DNA of 64,000 nucleotides from Clavelina lepadiformis (lineage: Eukaryota > Chordata > Ascidiacea > Aplousobranchia > Clavelinidae): the NCBI RefSeq assembly GCF_947623445.1, contig NC_135247.1:126501-190500 (forward strand). The letters are read 5' to 3'. Shown here one piece after another: positions 11,702 to 23,703 of the stretch. The position numbers and the translations under genes are program-made. The notes below the pieces were generated by a model. It ran no database searches, was not told where the DNA came from, and saw only the letters and a list, made by a program, of their open reading frames with translations. The first letter of the stretch is position 1, and the number at the start of each line of letters is the position of its first letter.

Positions 11702-13426
11702 AATGCGCTATATGTCGTCACAATGGTATCAGGGTTAATGGTCAGCTTATTTACCCGGCGCTGACAGTAAAAGAAATTAATTATTTCGATTTTACATAAA
11801 AACAATCTGATTAAACCAAAAACAGAATGAAACTACAGTAGTTTAACTCAAATATGCAGGTTGCGTTCAAATTGCCGCCGCTTTCACATCAAGCAAAGCC
11901 AGATATTAAGTTAAACGCTGTAACCTCTCAGCTGGATTTATCTCAAAGTTGCTGGTGTAATAAAACCTGACCCCTTTCTGTTTTTCTCATCAAATGAAAC
12001 TTAGTATCTAATTTATTCCAAACCGAGCAGGGATTGACAGCAACAACATTTGACATTTTGGAACAAGTCGCTTCAGCAAAGCAGCTTGGCAGATACGCGT
12101 TAAGTGCAAAGTCGATGTTTCACTGCGACATGCAAATTACCCACTTTTGTTTGTGTAACAACAAAATAAATTTCTTTCTTGGACTGAGACAAAACCATGA
12201 GCGTTTTGATAATACTCGGATCAGATACCTGCCGTTATTGGCAGCCGCTATCCAGCTTCATTCTGCGCATCAACCAGTAGCTCACTAGATTGAAAAACTG
12301 ACTGGGATTTGTCCAGTTTCTGCTGACGTTAATGAGAGCGTGTTCGAGCAAGTTTCTGTTGAAGGAAACTTCCTGAAGGCTGCAATAAATTTCATTCCCG
12401 GCAAAGCAAGACGAAAACAAATTGAATTATTCGATTGGTTGTATCCGGTGTCGACTGGCCTGAATAGGGCAACGCATCATCAATGGGTCGCTTTGCAGCT
12501 CAATTAAACGACGGTTTTCCGCCTTCCTTTGTATTATTTTATTGCGTCGCCAATGTTAAGCATGATGACGTAATACGAAGTCAGGTTCATTTCATCAATT
12601 GACGACTTGACTCGGAATTCAACCATAGACTTGTTTAAAGTTAAACTTGTATGTCCTTCATTTCCCGCTATCAATGTTTTTAACATAAGTCAGCTTTTCA
12701 ATCACCACAAAACATTTCAAGCCGCACTATTTTCAGAACATTTTGCGGACTTGAGATAAAAAATTGAATAGCGCAAATACGAGCTCTTTGTACACGGGGC
12801 GCAGACGAAGCAGTTTACAGGAAACCGCTAATATTTTTGTCCTTAATTATTTTTTAATTAATGGAAATAAATAAAAGAGTGATTAAATCTTAAATACTTC
12901 CTAGAATGACGTCATAAACACGGAAGAGCATGAACTTTGGCAGATTCTCGTTCATCAGGATTTGGAAACAGCAGCAGGTCTTATTAAAAGTTGTTTAACG
13001 CGAAATTGCGACTTGACTTGGTATAAACAATTGTAAACAAAAATTCTTGCCTTCTGGTGCCAGGCTGTCTTCCCACATTCACGGTGAACCGCGACACCAT
13101 CAGTAAAACCCAGGAAACTAATTTATTAGTTTATTTATTAAACATTTTATTAAATATTAAATATTTTATTAAACAGCCCCCACGACCAAAAACCAAACCG
13201 ACCTTCTTAAATCACTTAAAAACGGCTTTTATAGAAAGTAAAAGGTGAGGTTTTAAGCTATTGATAAGATAAGAGTGCACAAAACGTGAGATAAACAACG
13301 GTAATCGCAATTAATCAACCAAAACCAAAACACCGTGAGGTAATCATCGCACATCAAGTAGAGAATTAACTCATTATAAAAACGGTAGAACATAAGATGC
13401 TGTAAATAACACGTGACATATTTTCG
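11702..13426. other. Intergenic region between fibronectin and the mucin-like gene
   Basis: AT-rich sequence between the 5' end of the fibronectin-like gene and the 3' end of the mucin-like gene, both on the minus strand. It should contain the fibronectin promoter near 11702-12000. The open frames here are short, have no recognisable domain and do not extend through splice sites. I see no repeat or RNA gene. Confidence 0.5.
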
Positions 13427-13972
13427 TTACACAATTAAAATCTTTTTTTTATAGGAAGCAGGAAAATATTTTACAACATCGATCAGAAGCTGCAGAAGTT
13501 GAAGCTGTTGGTTCCACGTCGCGTAACTTCTGTCAATTCCATCGTCAAAAACTATGTTGAACACTATGACGTCATACGTTTGACCCGATGAAGCAAGTCG
13601 CCAGAAAGCTGCAATTAACACTTTACTTAATAATGTTCTGGAGCCATGTCCCAGAGAGCTATGCCTTGTGAACTATGCTATGTGAACTTGCCTGATTCCT
13701 AAGAGAAACGAAAAATTACACAAGTGTTGTGAAACCGCTCCACCTAAACACGAAAATGCGTTTTTACATTTCTTTCATTTAGATCATTTTCAGGGAAAGA
13801 TAACAATGTCCTAAACCTACTGATAGAAGCACATTTGTTTTATACCTGTTGTAGTATCCATCTGTTCTTCCAATGTTGATGCGACTACCTTTGCAGTAAC
13901 AGTCGTAGTGGATAGTGGTGGTTTGGTTGTTGATTCTTTCGTTGTGGTAGTTGCTTTTGCTGCCAATGTTGT

Positions 13973-14003
<31 letters not shown>

Positions 14004-15453
14004 ATTGTTGTTGCTGCTGTTGTTATTGTTGTAGTAGCTGCTTTTGCTGCAATAGTTGTTGTTACTACCGTTGTTGTTGCTGGTGTTGGTGTTGTTGTTG
14101 CCGGCGTTGATGTTGTAGTAGTTGATCTTGCTGCCAAAGTTGTTGTTTTTGCTGGCGTTGGTGTTGTTGTTGCCGGCGTTGATGTTGTAGTAGTTGATCT
14201 TGCTGCCAAAGTTGTTGTTTTTGCTGGTGTTGGTGTTGTTTTTGCCGGCGTTGATGTTGTAGTAGTTGATCTTGCTGCCAAAGTTGTTGTTTTTGCTGGT
14301 GTTGGTGTTGTTTTTGCCGGCGTTGATGTTGTAGTAGTTGATCTTGCTGCCAAAGTTGTTGTTGTTGTTGCTGGTGTTGTTTTTGCTGGCGTTGGTGTTG
14401 TTGTTTCTGTTTTTGTTGTTGTAGTAGCTGCTTTTGCTGCCATAGTTGTTGTTGCTGCCAAAGTTGTTGTTGTTGTTGCTGCTGCTGCTGCTGTTGTTGT
14501 TGCTGGCGTTGTTATTTCTCGCGTTGGTGTTGTTGTTGTTGTTGTTGCTGGTGTTGGTGTTGCTCCTGGTGTTGTTTTTGTTGCTGGTGTTGTTGTTGTT
14601 GTAGTTGATCTTGCTACCAAAATTGTTGTTGTTTTTGCTGCCGTTGTTGTTTTATTCGAAGTTGCTGTCGTAGGATTTTTTGTTCTAATACTTTCTTGTG
14701 ATGTAGCATTTTTTGTTGCCAGAGATGCTGCTGTCCACAAAAATGAACCTGTTGACAATAACTGAGTTGTTGAACTAGGCCCGGTCGGTTCATTGATTGT
14801 TGATTGGCTGTTGGTTGATCGCTCAGGCGCGACTGTTGAACTTTTACTCGTGGATAGAATTGCATCAGACAAGTTTCCTACGCTGGCTAGTGACGTCATC
14901 GTGACATCACTACGGGAGGCGGTGGTGGCGTTTTCGTAATAGTTTTCGCACCCGGTGACATTTTCAGGCCAGTCGCAAACACCCAGGTCTGGATTAAATG
15001 TCGTCCCAGCCTGGCAGGTGTTTGTGGATAAAAATCCATTCGAACACTAAAGAAAAAGTATCTGAGTGACCTGTCAACCTCTGACCTTTTACCCTACAAT
15101 GTCACTCAAGCACTAACCTGAAAAAACGTGGCGCAATCATCAGACATAAATGGCTTGGTGGTACTGATTGGGTATCCAGTTTCGTTGACACATTGCTCTG
15201 AAAAATAACTTTGCATAAATCTAACGATTTCAAGTTGTCATCTTAAAGAGAACGCATATTTTGCCTCACCTGAATAATTTCCCGGGCTGCCAACTTTATA
15301 AACCTACGATAAAAAGCACGTTATTTAAATACCGCAATACCAAGAAATATAAACCCTTATCTCTCCGATACTAATAACCTTTATCCGTTTAACTCCTGAT
15401 TCCGATATTGCAAGAAGCAAACTAAACGAGATGAGGACCAGCTGAAGCTTCAT
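13427..15453 (-). CDS. Secreted CBM14 (peritrophin-A) chitin-binding protein with Thr-rich mucin tail
   Basis: Five exons: 15379-15453, 15270-15303, 15118-15197, 13846-15046 and 13427-13608. They total 1572 nt (523 residues) with consistent phases. The first encodes a signal peptide (MKLQLVLISFSLLLAIS). Exon 3 and the start of exon 4 make one CBM14 domain with six cysteines (EQCVNETGYPIS, DDCATFFQ, CSNGFLS, GTTFNPDLGVCDWP, TGCE). The rest of exon 4 is a Thr/Ala/Pro-rich region of over 300 residues, typical of O-glycosylated mucin stalks, with about four 69-nt repeats (STTTTSTPA, TTPTPAKTT). The last exon adds about 60 non-repetitive residues (FWRLASSGQTYDVIVF); its inclusion rests on phase and splice signals. 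Likely an extracellular chitin-binding mucin. Confidence 0.82.
14095..14370 (-). repeat. 69-nt coding tandem repeat in mucin exon
   Basis: About four copies of a 69-base unit encode the cycle LAARSTTTTSTPA plus (K/T)TTPTPAKTT. The unit is a multiple of three, so copy-number change keeps the frame. Confidence 0.75.
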
Positions 15454-16800
15454 CTTGAAATGGTTACCGACGACATATTACATGACGCATATATTGTGTG
15501 AAGGAATCCCAGCAACGAAACCTATGGACTGTTGCTACGAAGCCATCTAGTATTTGCAAACAATTTCCATGTGGAAATATTGCAGCTCTCAAACTTCACG
15601 CGTCGTTCACAACTTCACAATCTTGACGCGTAATTTGTCACTAAATCGTTTGTTTAAATACAAAATCTCGGCAACCCATAAAGGTTCACGTTACTACGCA
15701 AGATTGAATGGAAAATAAATGCTCTCTGCGTCATGAGTTCTGTGCACAAGAAGCTAAAATATGAAAAATGTTTACACACAACGTTTTCAACAATCATTTC
15801 AACACACTCGAAAGACATCTTTGTTTACGCAATAAATATTTATACATCAGAACTTTAATACCAAATATTTTATTACGAACTTTAAGTAATGACGTCACGT
15901 CTAATTAACATTCAACAGTTTTCCTATTTATCTCCAAAACAAGTGTCGGTGGAAGTTAAAACAACGAAGCATTTCTATGCGACGGTGCGTAACATTTTTA
16001 CCTTTAATGTATATTATTATTTATTCCAACAAAATGTATTGGATGCAGCTGCTATGACGCGTAGACACGACAAACTAATCCACTTCAGGGGTTCTTTGCA
16101 ACAAATTTAAATCACATCAAGTGGTTTGATGACGTAATATTTATCTTAGGATTGGGAAAAGTTTTCGCACGGCTCAGCAATGTGGCGACAAGATGAAGCG
16201 CCGTCAAGGCCTTGTGGGGGAAGATCCCATCGATGTCCAGGTGCGCCGCCCTGTGGACAAAAGAATCTGAGTAGCTCGACATTATTAACTTATGACCAGA
16301 TATTTATGCAGAAGATCATTTTCCTATAGTTTTCCTACAAGAAATAATTTTGACACCTTGGCTAATTACAGTCTTGTATATAATAATCGATAACGTTTTT
16401 GTCAGCTGTTGGGAAAATGCTAGACACGTCAGGTGAGATTCGATGTTATTTATATCTTCTGCCGCTGCGTCGACTCTACCGCGTGCATGGAGTATTTAAA
16501 GCAAATAATGTTATAGTTAGCTTTTAAGTATACAACTCAAGTTAATGGAATAATAAAAGACCTTTAATTTAAATCGCTATTTTTATAATGTATAACCTGA
16601 GTTTACTTTGCTCGCATTATATCGGTCGATTTTGAATTAATAAAGCGTGAACAAGCCATAAAGCGATCTCTTTACCTGAACCTACATAAGGACAACTGCT
16701 AACAAAACTTATAGCTAAACAATTTTTGAATTGTTTTCAATTTGACTCGCTACAAACACAAAGGATTAATCCTGCGTTGAAGAGTGGGAGCTGTTTGTTG
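15454..16800. other. Intergenic, AT-rich
   Basis: The upstream region of the mucin-like gene. It contains short ORFs without recognisable domains and no clear repeat. Nothing further is supported. Confidence 0.4.
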
Positions 16801-16820
16801 TTTAACTTGACCAAAACTGC

Positions 16821-16953
16821 CATCAATCAAACACATCAATCAAACACATCAATCAAACACATCAATCAATCACATCAATCAAACACATCAATCAATCACA
16901 TCAATCAATCACATCAATCAAGCACATCAATCAATCACATCAATCAAGCACAT
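16821..16953. repeat. 13-bp minisatellite (atcaatcaaacac / atcaatcaatcac)
   Basis: About ten copies of a 13-base unit with variation at the ninth and tenth bases (aac, atc, agc). It is not in frame with any gene. Confidence 0.85.
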
Positions 16954-17161
16954 CGTCCACGTGCGAGTGTCCCATTTCTCAATTGTTGACAACAGTGTAA
17001 ATGAATTGCGTAATAGATACGCAACAATGATGTCTAACAGAGCAAAATTTTCGTTGTTTTAGCCATTTTAGCTTTACTTTCCACAGAGCTGTGCTTCCCA
17101 TGTAATAGGTCTGATGACGTCTTGTACTATTAAAAACGTTAAACTACAGCTTTATAATGTG

Positions 17162-17361
17162 NNNNNNNNNNNNNNNNNNNNNNNNNNNNNNNNNNNNNNN
17201 NNNNNNNNNNNNNNNNNNNNNNNNNNNNNNNNNNNNNNNNNNNNNNNNNNNNNNNNNNNNNNNNNNNNNNNNNNNNNNNNNNNNNNNNNNNNNNNNNNNN
17301 NNNNNNNNNNNNNNNNNNNNNNNNNNNNNNNNNNNNNNNNNNNNNNNNNNNNNNNNNNNNN
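17162..17361. other. Assembly gap (200 N)
   Basis: Exactly 200 N. The 18 bases before the gap (ctacagctttataatgtg, ending at 17161) are repeated immediately after it from 17362, so the two contigs appear to overlap and the gap may be artificial. Confidence 0.97.
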
Positions 17362-17803
17362 CTACAGCTTTATAATGTGCCTTCTAGTATTAGTGGCAGT
17401 CGGGTATTGTGCGTTAATGTGTGTTTTACGGGGTGTTGCGCCATTGATTGCCAGTAGCACGCATGGGTTCAGGCGTATGTATTCACATGTGTTTCACTGA
17501 TAAGCTTAATATTAGTAACAAGCGCAATACAGTGAATAGAACTGATATCACAATCTTCGTAGAATTGTGTGGACTAACTCTTCAGCTTTTCTTATACAGT
17601 ATTATATAAGTACTTATATAAGTAATCTTTATACGAATTTTAAATTAGTCTTAAAGTTCTCTGTAAACTAATTTAACAAAACAAAGATAGCAAAATATTT
17701 TGCATCCTATTCTTTGCTGTGATTAGACCATTTGCAGACCACCTACTAAATAGACGTAATAAACGCTCCCGCGTAATGGTGAGCCGGTGGTATGTGATGT
17801 ATG

Positions 17804-18175
17804 GTATCAGAATATGCCAGTATATGGTGTCAGAATATGCCAGTATATGGTGTCAGAATATGCCAGTATGTGGCATCAGAATATGCCAGTATGTGGCATC
17901 AGAATATGCCAGTATGTGGCATCAGAATATGCCAGTATGTGGTATCAGAATATGCCAGTATGTGGCATCAGAATATGCCAGTATGTGGCATCAGAATATG
18001 CCAGTGTGTGGCATCAGATTATGCCAGTATGTGGCATCAGAATATGCCAGTATGTGGCATCAGAATATGCCAGTATGTGGTATCAGAATATGCCAGTATG
18101 TGGCATCAGAATATGCCAGTATGTGGCATCAGAATATGCCAGTATGTGGCATCAGAATATGCCAGTATGTGGTAT
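17804..18175. repeat. 23-bp minisatellite, about 16 copies
   Basis: The unit is catcagaatatgccagtatgtgg with rare substitutions. The first copies carry tatgg and gtgtc variants, the rest are almost uniform. Because 23 is not a multiple of three and the unit lacks stops, all three forward frames stay open; they are not genes. Confidence 0.93.
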
Positions 18176-18199
18176 TATAATTTTATTTCGGGACTGAGG

Positions 18200-19500
18200 T
18201 GCAGCGGCCGTTGAACTAAATCCTCCTCGTTACTAGTTGACGCTCTCACATTTGTAGTTAATGAAAAAATGTGCTGCCTTAGTGGCTATTACCATGTTAC
18301 GCAGCCCCACATGTACAAGGCCTGGAAAAGATAACCTTTGAAACAGCGAACGCAAACCTCCGGAATTTAAATTTGTTTCTGGTAATTGAGAGCCTGCGCG
18401 TCTCTTATTTACTTTTCAATTTTTATTGCGTCAAAAATAAAATTTTATGTTTAAGGTCGTAAAAGTTTTCAGTAAAAATTTTATGACATTTCTATTCGGT
18501 GCCAAAACCAAAAATCTTAGGACAAAGAGATTGCGTAAAATAAAAAGAAATTCCCGGAAAGAAAGTTTGTAGAAGCGGCCATATTGCAAGATGCGATTAT
18601 TATAGCAAACAAAACTTCAAAGCTCCAAACACCATTTTTATTTATTACCATATTAATTTGACGACACTTTTGAGCGATCAATCTAAAGATTGTTATGTCA
18701 CAACGGCAACAAACAACGGGGCATTCTTATATTGAAAATCTAAGAGCACAAAGAAAAACGTGACATAGATTTAAACTTCTTTCAAAACACTGTTGTGGTT
18801 TAAAAATAACAATTTCGTATCAAAATTCTTAAGTTTGAGTCAATTGCATTAAAAGAGTTTTCCAGTAAAATGACTTTTTATAATATGTGAGGAAGTCCAA
18901 ATTTTCTTGAAACTTTGTCTGTTCTTCACAATTTGTTTCTTTTGCTTCTGTTCTGACGTCACACGACCCATTATCAAGAAAATGATCGAACGTGAAAATG
19001 TAAATATGAACAGTAGCGGTGACGATTTTATGAATTTCAGTAAGCAGTTAAATGCGGACAATAAGATTTTGTGTGCACAGAAAAGCGATCGCAGGTCCCG
19101 ACCCAGCATCATTATAATAACAGAAAGGTCAGGAATAGCTGAGCAACATTTTTTGCGAAGAAGGAAGTTTTTGACATCAGTGCGTCGCTGTTGTTGAAAT
19201 CAGAAAGAAGTTTGCTTGGGCGGGTAGTTTGGAAAATTTGGCGGAAAAGACAACTTTAACCGAATAGTAAGGGCTGGTAACTTTACGTACAGAATGATAA
19301 TTAAATAAGTGATGTATGCAGAATGGAAGCACACTTTACCTTCGCACAGATCAACGCATCTCTATACGTCATTCTGTACGCAAAGTTGCCGATATATATG
19401 CAAACGGAAAGCAAAAAGACTTGAAAACCTTGTGAAGTTATTTCTATTTTACCTCGATTAAGTTTTTGGTAAATTTTACAATTATGGCTTGTTTTTGTTT
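18200..19500. other. Intergenic upstream of the SLC10 gene, with a small inverted repeat
   Basis: AT-rich, with no recognisable coding region. At 19279-19387 there is a 19-base inverted repeat (aactttacgtacagaatga and its near complement), the size of a tiny MITE or hairpin. The SLC10 promoter should lie in this interval. Confidence 0.4.
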
Positions 19501-19505
19501 TTCAG
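19490..19505 (+). promoter_or_regulatory. Splice acceptor just upstream of the SLC10 start codon
   Basis: A T-rich tract ending in ttcag lies 22 bases before the ATG. It is either the 3' end of a 5' UTR intron or a spliced-leader trans-splicing acceptor, a mechanism known in Ciona. Sequence cannot tell which. Confidence 0.45.
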
Positions 19506-19527
19506 AAATTATTTTTAATCCAACATT

Positions 19528-21145
19528 ATGGCGACAACAGGCTTCACTTCGCTTGCGGAAAACATCTCGCTTGTCACAAATTCTAGTTCAGTTATGACTC
19601 CCCCGCAGGCAAGTACCGTCCAGGTCGCTTTAAGTTATCTTCTGATCGCGATGATCGCGGTTGCGATGTTGGGGGTCGGTTGTGGAGTGGATTACAGGAA
19701 AGTTCTGGAACATTTTAAGAAGCCGAGCGGGATTTTGATCGGATTTTTCAGCCAGTTCCGTGAGTAAAGTTCAAAATAAGAACAGGCTGCTCGCATTAAC
19801 ATCCAACTAAACTCTTCCTTTGTTAAGTGTTTATGCCTCTGATCGCGTTTGCCATGGCGAAAATCTTTCAGATGACGGACTCTCAGGTCATAATCCTCCT
19901 GATTGTTGGGTCATGTCCGGGAGGCACAACATCCAACATTGTCACATATTGGGTGGATGGAGACATTGACCTTAGGTGACTTGATTGGATTGGAGTTTTG
20001 TGAAGTTAGTTATGACCACAGACTTGTTTCCAGCATCACGATGACATTTGTGTCGAGCACTCTCGGACTCGGGATGATGCCGCTCTTGCTCTTCATTTAC
20101 TCCCAAGGATTCGACGAAAATCTCAGTGTTCCTTTCCAAACCATAGGTCGGTAGCAATTGAGCTTTTGGACAAAGCTTTGACATGTTTTATTAACCAGGT
20201 TTAAACAATTTTCTATTTCAAGGTATTACGATTGCTTCGCTGGTTGTTCCAGTTTTTATTGGGATGTTTATTCGACACAAATTTCCTCAAAAGTATCCCA
20301 TAATTCTCAAGGTGACGTCAACGGATGTAGTTGTAACAACTTTTTTTGTAATTTTAAAAATTCTCTTTATTTAAAGGTCCTGACAGTATTCGGGATAATT
20401 TCAATAATCGCTGTGGCCAGCGCATCTATCGCGGTGTACAGCGGTGTCTTTGTCCTCACCACCTCTCAAACAGTGTGTGCCGTGCTATTTCCGCTCATAG
20501 GGATGGGTCTCGGATATGGTCAGTCTTTGTTTTTTACCTTATGCTTATGCAATTTAGAACTAACCGTTTAGCTCATACGCTTTACCTGCAGGTTTTTCTT
20601 CTTTGGTATCTTGCTACCGCCCCCTGCGGCTTCATCACTTCCAACGACGAACGATTGCCATAGAAACCGGGGTTCAGAACGCGCAACTCGCCACTTCCAT
20701 TGTCCAACTGTCCGACTTTCCACTAAGAGTAAAAGGCGCCATGCTGCCATTCCCGATCGTCTACCTCGGGGCCCAGGTGATTGTGACGACATAATAAGCT
20801 TGGGTTAGGGAGTTAGACTTGATCGAGATGTATTCTCTTTCTAGTTGGGTTGGATTGTCGTTGGACTTTTGGCTTTCCGCGTTTACAAATGGAAATTCCA
20901 CAGAATTACACCTGGCGACCAATCTTCGTCAGCTGAAGGTAGCATTGTGTTGTCATTACGACTTGAGGCGATTTTCAAAGAATTAAAATTGTCAAATGTT
21001 TGGATTTTCAGATGACAAAGTGCGAGAAGAAAAGTTGAAGGAAGGCTCGGGTTGTGGAAATCCCAATCCTGCTTATGACGAAATAGAGCCTCCCACTTAT
21101 GAAGACATAACTGAGCAACGTCACAATGAAATCACAGTTTTGTGA
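19528..21145 (+). CDS. SLC10 family sodium/bile-acid cotransporter-like protein
   Basis: Eight exons: 19528-19759, 19828-19975, 20034-20146, 20223-20311, 20377-20518, 20592-20776, 20845-20938 and 21012-21145. They total 1137 nt, 378 residues; phases are consistent and length is close to vertebrate NTCP and ASBT (about 350). Family marks: an N-terminus with NxS/T sites, [17 protein letters not shown] after TM1, [18 protein letters not shown], and [16 protein letters not shown], the conserved Na+/substrate-site regions of SLC10A1/A2. The cytoplasmic tail is hydrophilic ([14 protein letters not shown]). It should be a plasma-membrane carrier coupling Na+ to bile-salt or sulfated-steroid-like anions; the substrate in tunicates is unknown. 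A pyrimidine-rich AG acceptor lies 22 bases before the ATG, compatible with a 5' UTR intron or spliced-leader acceptor. Confidence 0.93.
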
Positions 21146-22066
21146 AGATGCTGAAAAATTATATAAACAGAAATAGTTAAGTTAGAGCTTTTTAAACAGA
21201 AACCAACACATTGATTGTAAATTTTTATTGAAATTTGTTCAGATTTGAAATTTATTCACAGTTTATTTTGTTTTTTTTTTAATGTTCTTTTTGGTCATAC
21301 AACGATGAATAGTTTAGGCCTACTTGCTGATAATTTGTTGTAAATTTGATACCAATTGCAATTCCAATCTTAAATCTAAGAGAGATTTAATTTTAAATAA
21401 CTTTTTAACGAAAGAGTCAAATGTAGTCTCATTGTGCTTGATTATAACGTTACTCGCGCAAATAAAAAGTTCCTTCGACAGCATTTTTTTCCAGGTCTTA
21501 AATTATTTGACGCATCTCGTTGGCGAAATTGAAAGGCCATAACTTTTATTGCTGTTTGTCCAAGTTCAGACAAGTCTCGGCAGTAAACGACGGTCTGTTA
21601 AATTCTTGCCCGGTTTTGCCATTTCATTTTCTTTCTGTATTCGCTCTTTGAAAGCAATTGTTAAAATTTTGTCATTGAAGTTGACGCAGATCTCTCACTT
21701 TGCTGTCTCGATATCGAGAGTTTTCAGTCTCTTCCCCAATATTACCTGGACTTTAAAATAATTTATTGCGTTATTGTAAAGTTCAACGTGAAGATGTCAA
21801 CGTAAAACACTTAAATTTTATCCTAAATCGTTTCCTATCAGCTTTATGACTTCGATGACGTATCATTCTGTCCGCAAATGCAACTTCGCGTTTCCTAGTA
21901 GGTATTTTATGACGTAGTGTGGAAGACAACCGGAACGCCTAAAATTGGAATTATTGAATTAGCGATGAGTTGTTGGGGGCGTTACGCTTATCCTTTCCTT
22001 TATTTCAGTTCTTCCGCCAGAAGTCCGTTGGGAACTTTAATTTCCGCTTTTTTTCCGCGTCTGTCC
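21146..22066. other. 3' region of the SLC10 gene and intergenic DNA
   Basis: AT-rich with short ORFs lacking domains. No repeat or RNA gene is recognised before the hAT MITE at 22075. Confidence 0.4.
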
Positions 22067-22074
22067 ATCTAGTC

Positions 22075-22405
22075 CAGTGGTTCTCAAACTGTGGTACGCG
22101 TACCACTAGTGGTACGCGAGAGCTTTTTAAGTGGTACCGCGTACCGCTGAACATGATTTTCGATGTGCTGTGAGTAATGTGTTGCCCCGGATAGACAAGC
22201 TTGTGCAGAAGAAACAGTTGCATCTATCAAATTAAATTGTGTTTTCTTGCTATTCATTGGTGTTATGGTATAGTAATAACGGTAATAACTAATAAATACC
22301 GGTACATTTGAGTAAAATAAGTCATTCAGGAGCCACAGGTGGTACGCAGTGTAGCAAAAAAAACGAACGAGTGGTACGCGATCGCAAAAAGTTTGAGAAA
22401 CACTG
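22075..22405. mobile_element. hAT-type MITE, 331 bp
   Basis: The terminal inverted repeats are cagtggttctcaaact at the left and agtttgagaaacactg at the right. A perfect 8-bp target duplication, atctagtc, lies at 22067-22074 and 22406-22413. The interior is non-coding with repeated ggtacgcg words. The perfect duplication suggests a fairly recent insertion. Confidence 0.92.
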
Positions 22406-22599
22406 ATCTAGTCGCAAAGCTGGAATCCGTACCTTGTGGTCTCATTAAAGTTCCTGCCTCATCAGGTCTTTTTGGGGTCTAAGGCTCCAGGCCATAGATG
22501 TTATATAAAGACGTGTTTATATTATATCTATGCTCTAAGCTAGTATACAAGCATAGTATACTAAAACGCATCTTTTAGAACAGTACAGTATACTGTGAT

Positions 22600-23209
22600 A
22601 CAAGTGCAAAACTACATGACGTCACAACACAATTCGAGTAGCTGGGGTCTAGACCAGTGGTTCCCAACCGCGGCTCCAAGCTAGCCTTCTTGCGGCTCTC
22701 AATGAGCCCTGAAAATCCAACAAAAAAATAAAAAATCTATTTATTATAATTAGGGCGATTATTTTTTGACTTATCAAAAAAAGTCAAAAATTGGTCTAAA
22801 TTTATAGCGTTAGGTCAAAATTGTTTACAAATTTTTCATTTTACATCATACAGTTACACCTTGTAGCCTACTTTATACTGTTGTGAATAGCCCATTGTCT
22901 ACTTATTGTGAATCATAAACGGCCTCCTGAATCCTAAACCACAATTGCGCCTCGCTTTGACAAAGTTGTTAAAGCTCAAAGCCAATGCGAAGTTGGACAT
23001 TAAATTGATTTGTGTTATTTTTCATGTTATTCGTTGGTACATGCTTTAAAATTTTCGTTATAATTTCTTGAGTGTTTTCATGCGGCTCCATACGTACTCT
23101 GAAGTTTGAAATTCGGCCCCGACACCAAAAAAGGTTGGGAACCACTGGTCTAGAGTCTCTAGACTCTAGACTCTAGAAAACAAAGGTGCAACTTGTGGTT
23201 TTGCACTTG
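22600..23209. mobile_element. Foldback element interrupted by a hAT MITE
   Basis: The left arm acaagtgcaaaac and right arm ttttgcacttg are inverted. The interior resembles the copies at 23596 and 54788 (a gacgtcacaa ... gtagctgg core). The copy is split by the hAT MITE at 22655-23147. Without that insert it would be about 110 bp. Confidence 0.65.
22655..23147. mobile_element. hAT-type MITE, 493 bp, nested in a foldback element
   Basis: The terminal repeats are cagtggttcccaacc and ggttgggaaccactg. The flanks gtctagac and gtctagag form an 8-bp target duplication with one mismatch. The interior is non-coding and AT-rich, with ttgcggctct-like ends. Confidence 0.88.
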
Positions 23210-23595
23210 CCCGTATGGAAAGAAGGCTTAGCGTACCGGACATGTCTGGTGCACATCAGTCTTTGAATAGTAGGCTATCCATGTACAAAAGTTTACATGT
23301 CCGTATTTGTGTATTAGACCCAAAAACCTTGTTATTTCACACAAATTTATAATAAATAAACAAAAAATGAGGCCGCAGTGCACCCCATCACGCCAAAATT
23401 TTCGTCTTTCCGCCTTTAAACAAACAAAGTGATCAATATTTTCAAGGTGCAGTTTCTCGTCGAAAACTGCCACCTTCTGCTGAGTATGGTCGTTTTCAGC
23501 AAGATTTTTGTTGCACAAAACAACCAAAAATGACGAATGCGGTGCACAGAAATACTCAAATGTAATGGACGTACACAGTAATCTAAACAGTTTGA

Positions 23596-23703
23596 GGGTC
23601 TAGTGCAGAAATATACAACCAGAAGATGGATTTTTTACTATTCCACAGATCCCAGCTGCTCAAGTTGTGACATCATTTGGTTGTGCACTTCTGCACTAGA
23701 CCC
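23596..23703. mobile_element. Foldback element, 108 bp
   Basis: The 15-base arms gggtctagtgcagaa are perfectly inverted at both ends. The core (tacaaccagaagatg ... agctgctcaagttgtgacatc) matches the copies at 22600 and 54788. It is non-coding and could form a hairpin. Confidence 0.75.

Noticed and set aside
12034-12420. Short ORFs on both strands upstream of fibronectin
   Set aside because: No domain, no splice continuity, and chance length for AT-rich DNA.
13908-14765. Long valine-rich ORF on plus (285 codons)
   Set aside because: Antisense shadow of the Thr-rich mucin exon; ACN codons read backwards as GTN.
17114-17500. ORF running through the N block
   Set aside because: Open only because N is not a stop; both flanks are the same 18-base repeat.
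17804-18175. CRISPR-like repeat array
   Set aside because: Units are directly adjacent with no unique spacers, in a eukaryotic genome.
17719-18214. Three overlapping ORFs of about 140 codons
   Set aside because: Products of a stop-free 23-bp minisatellite, without start context, splice sites or domains.
19279-19387. Possible microRNA-type hairpin
   Set aside because: Arms are only 19 bases with a long loop; a tiny MITE is more likely and there is no other support.
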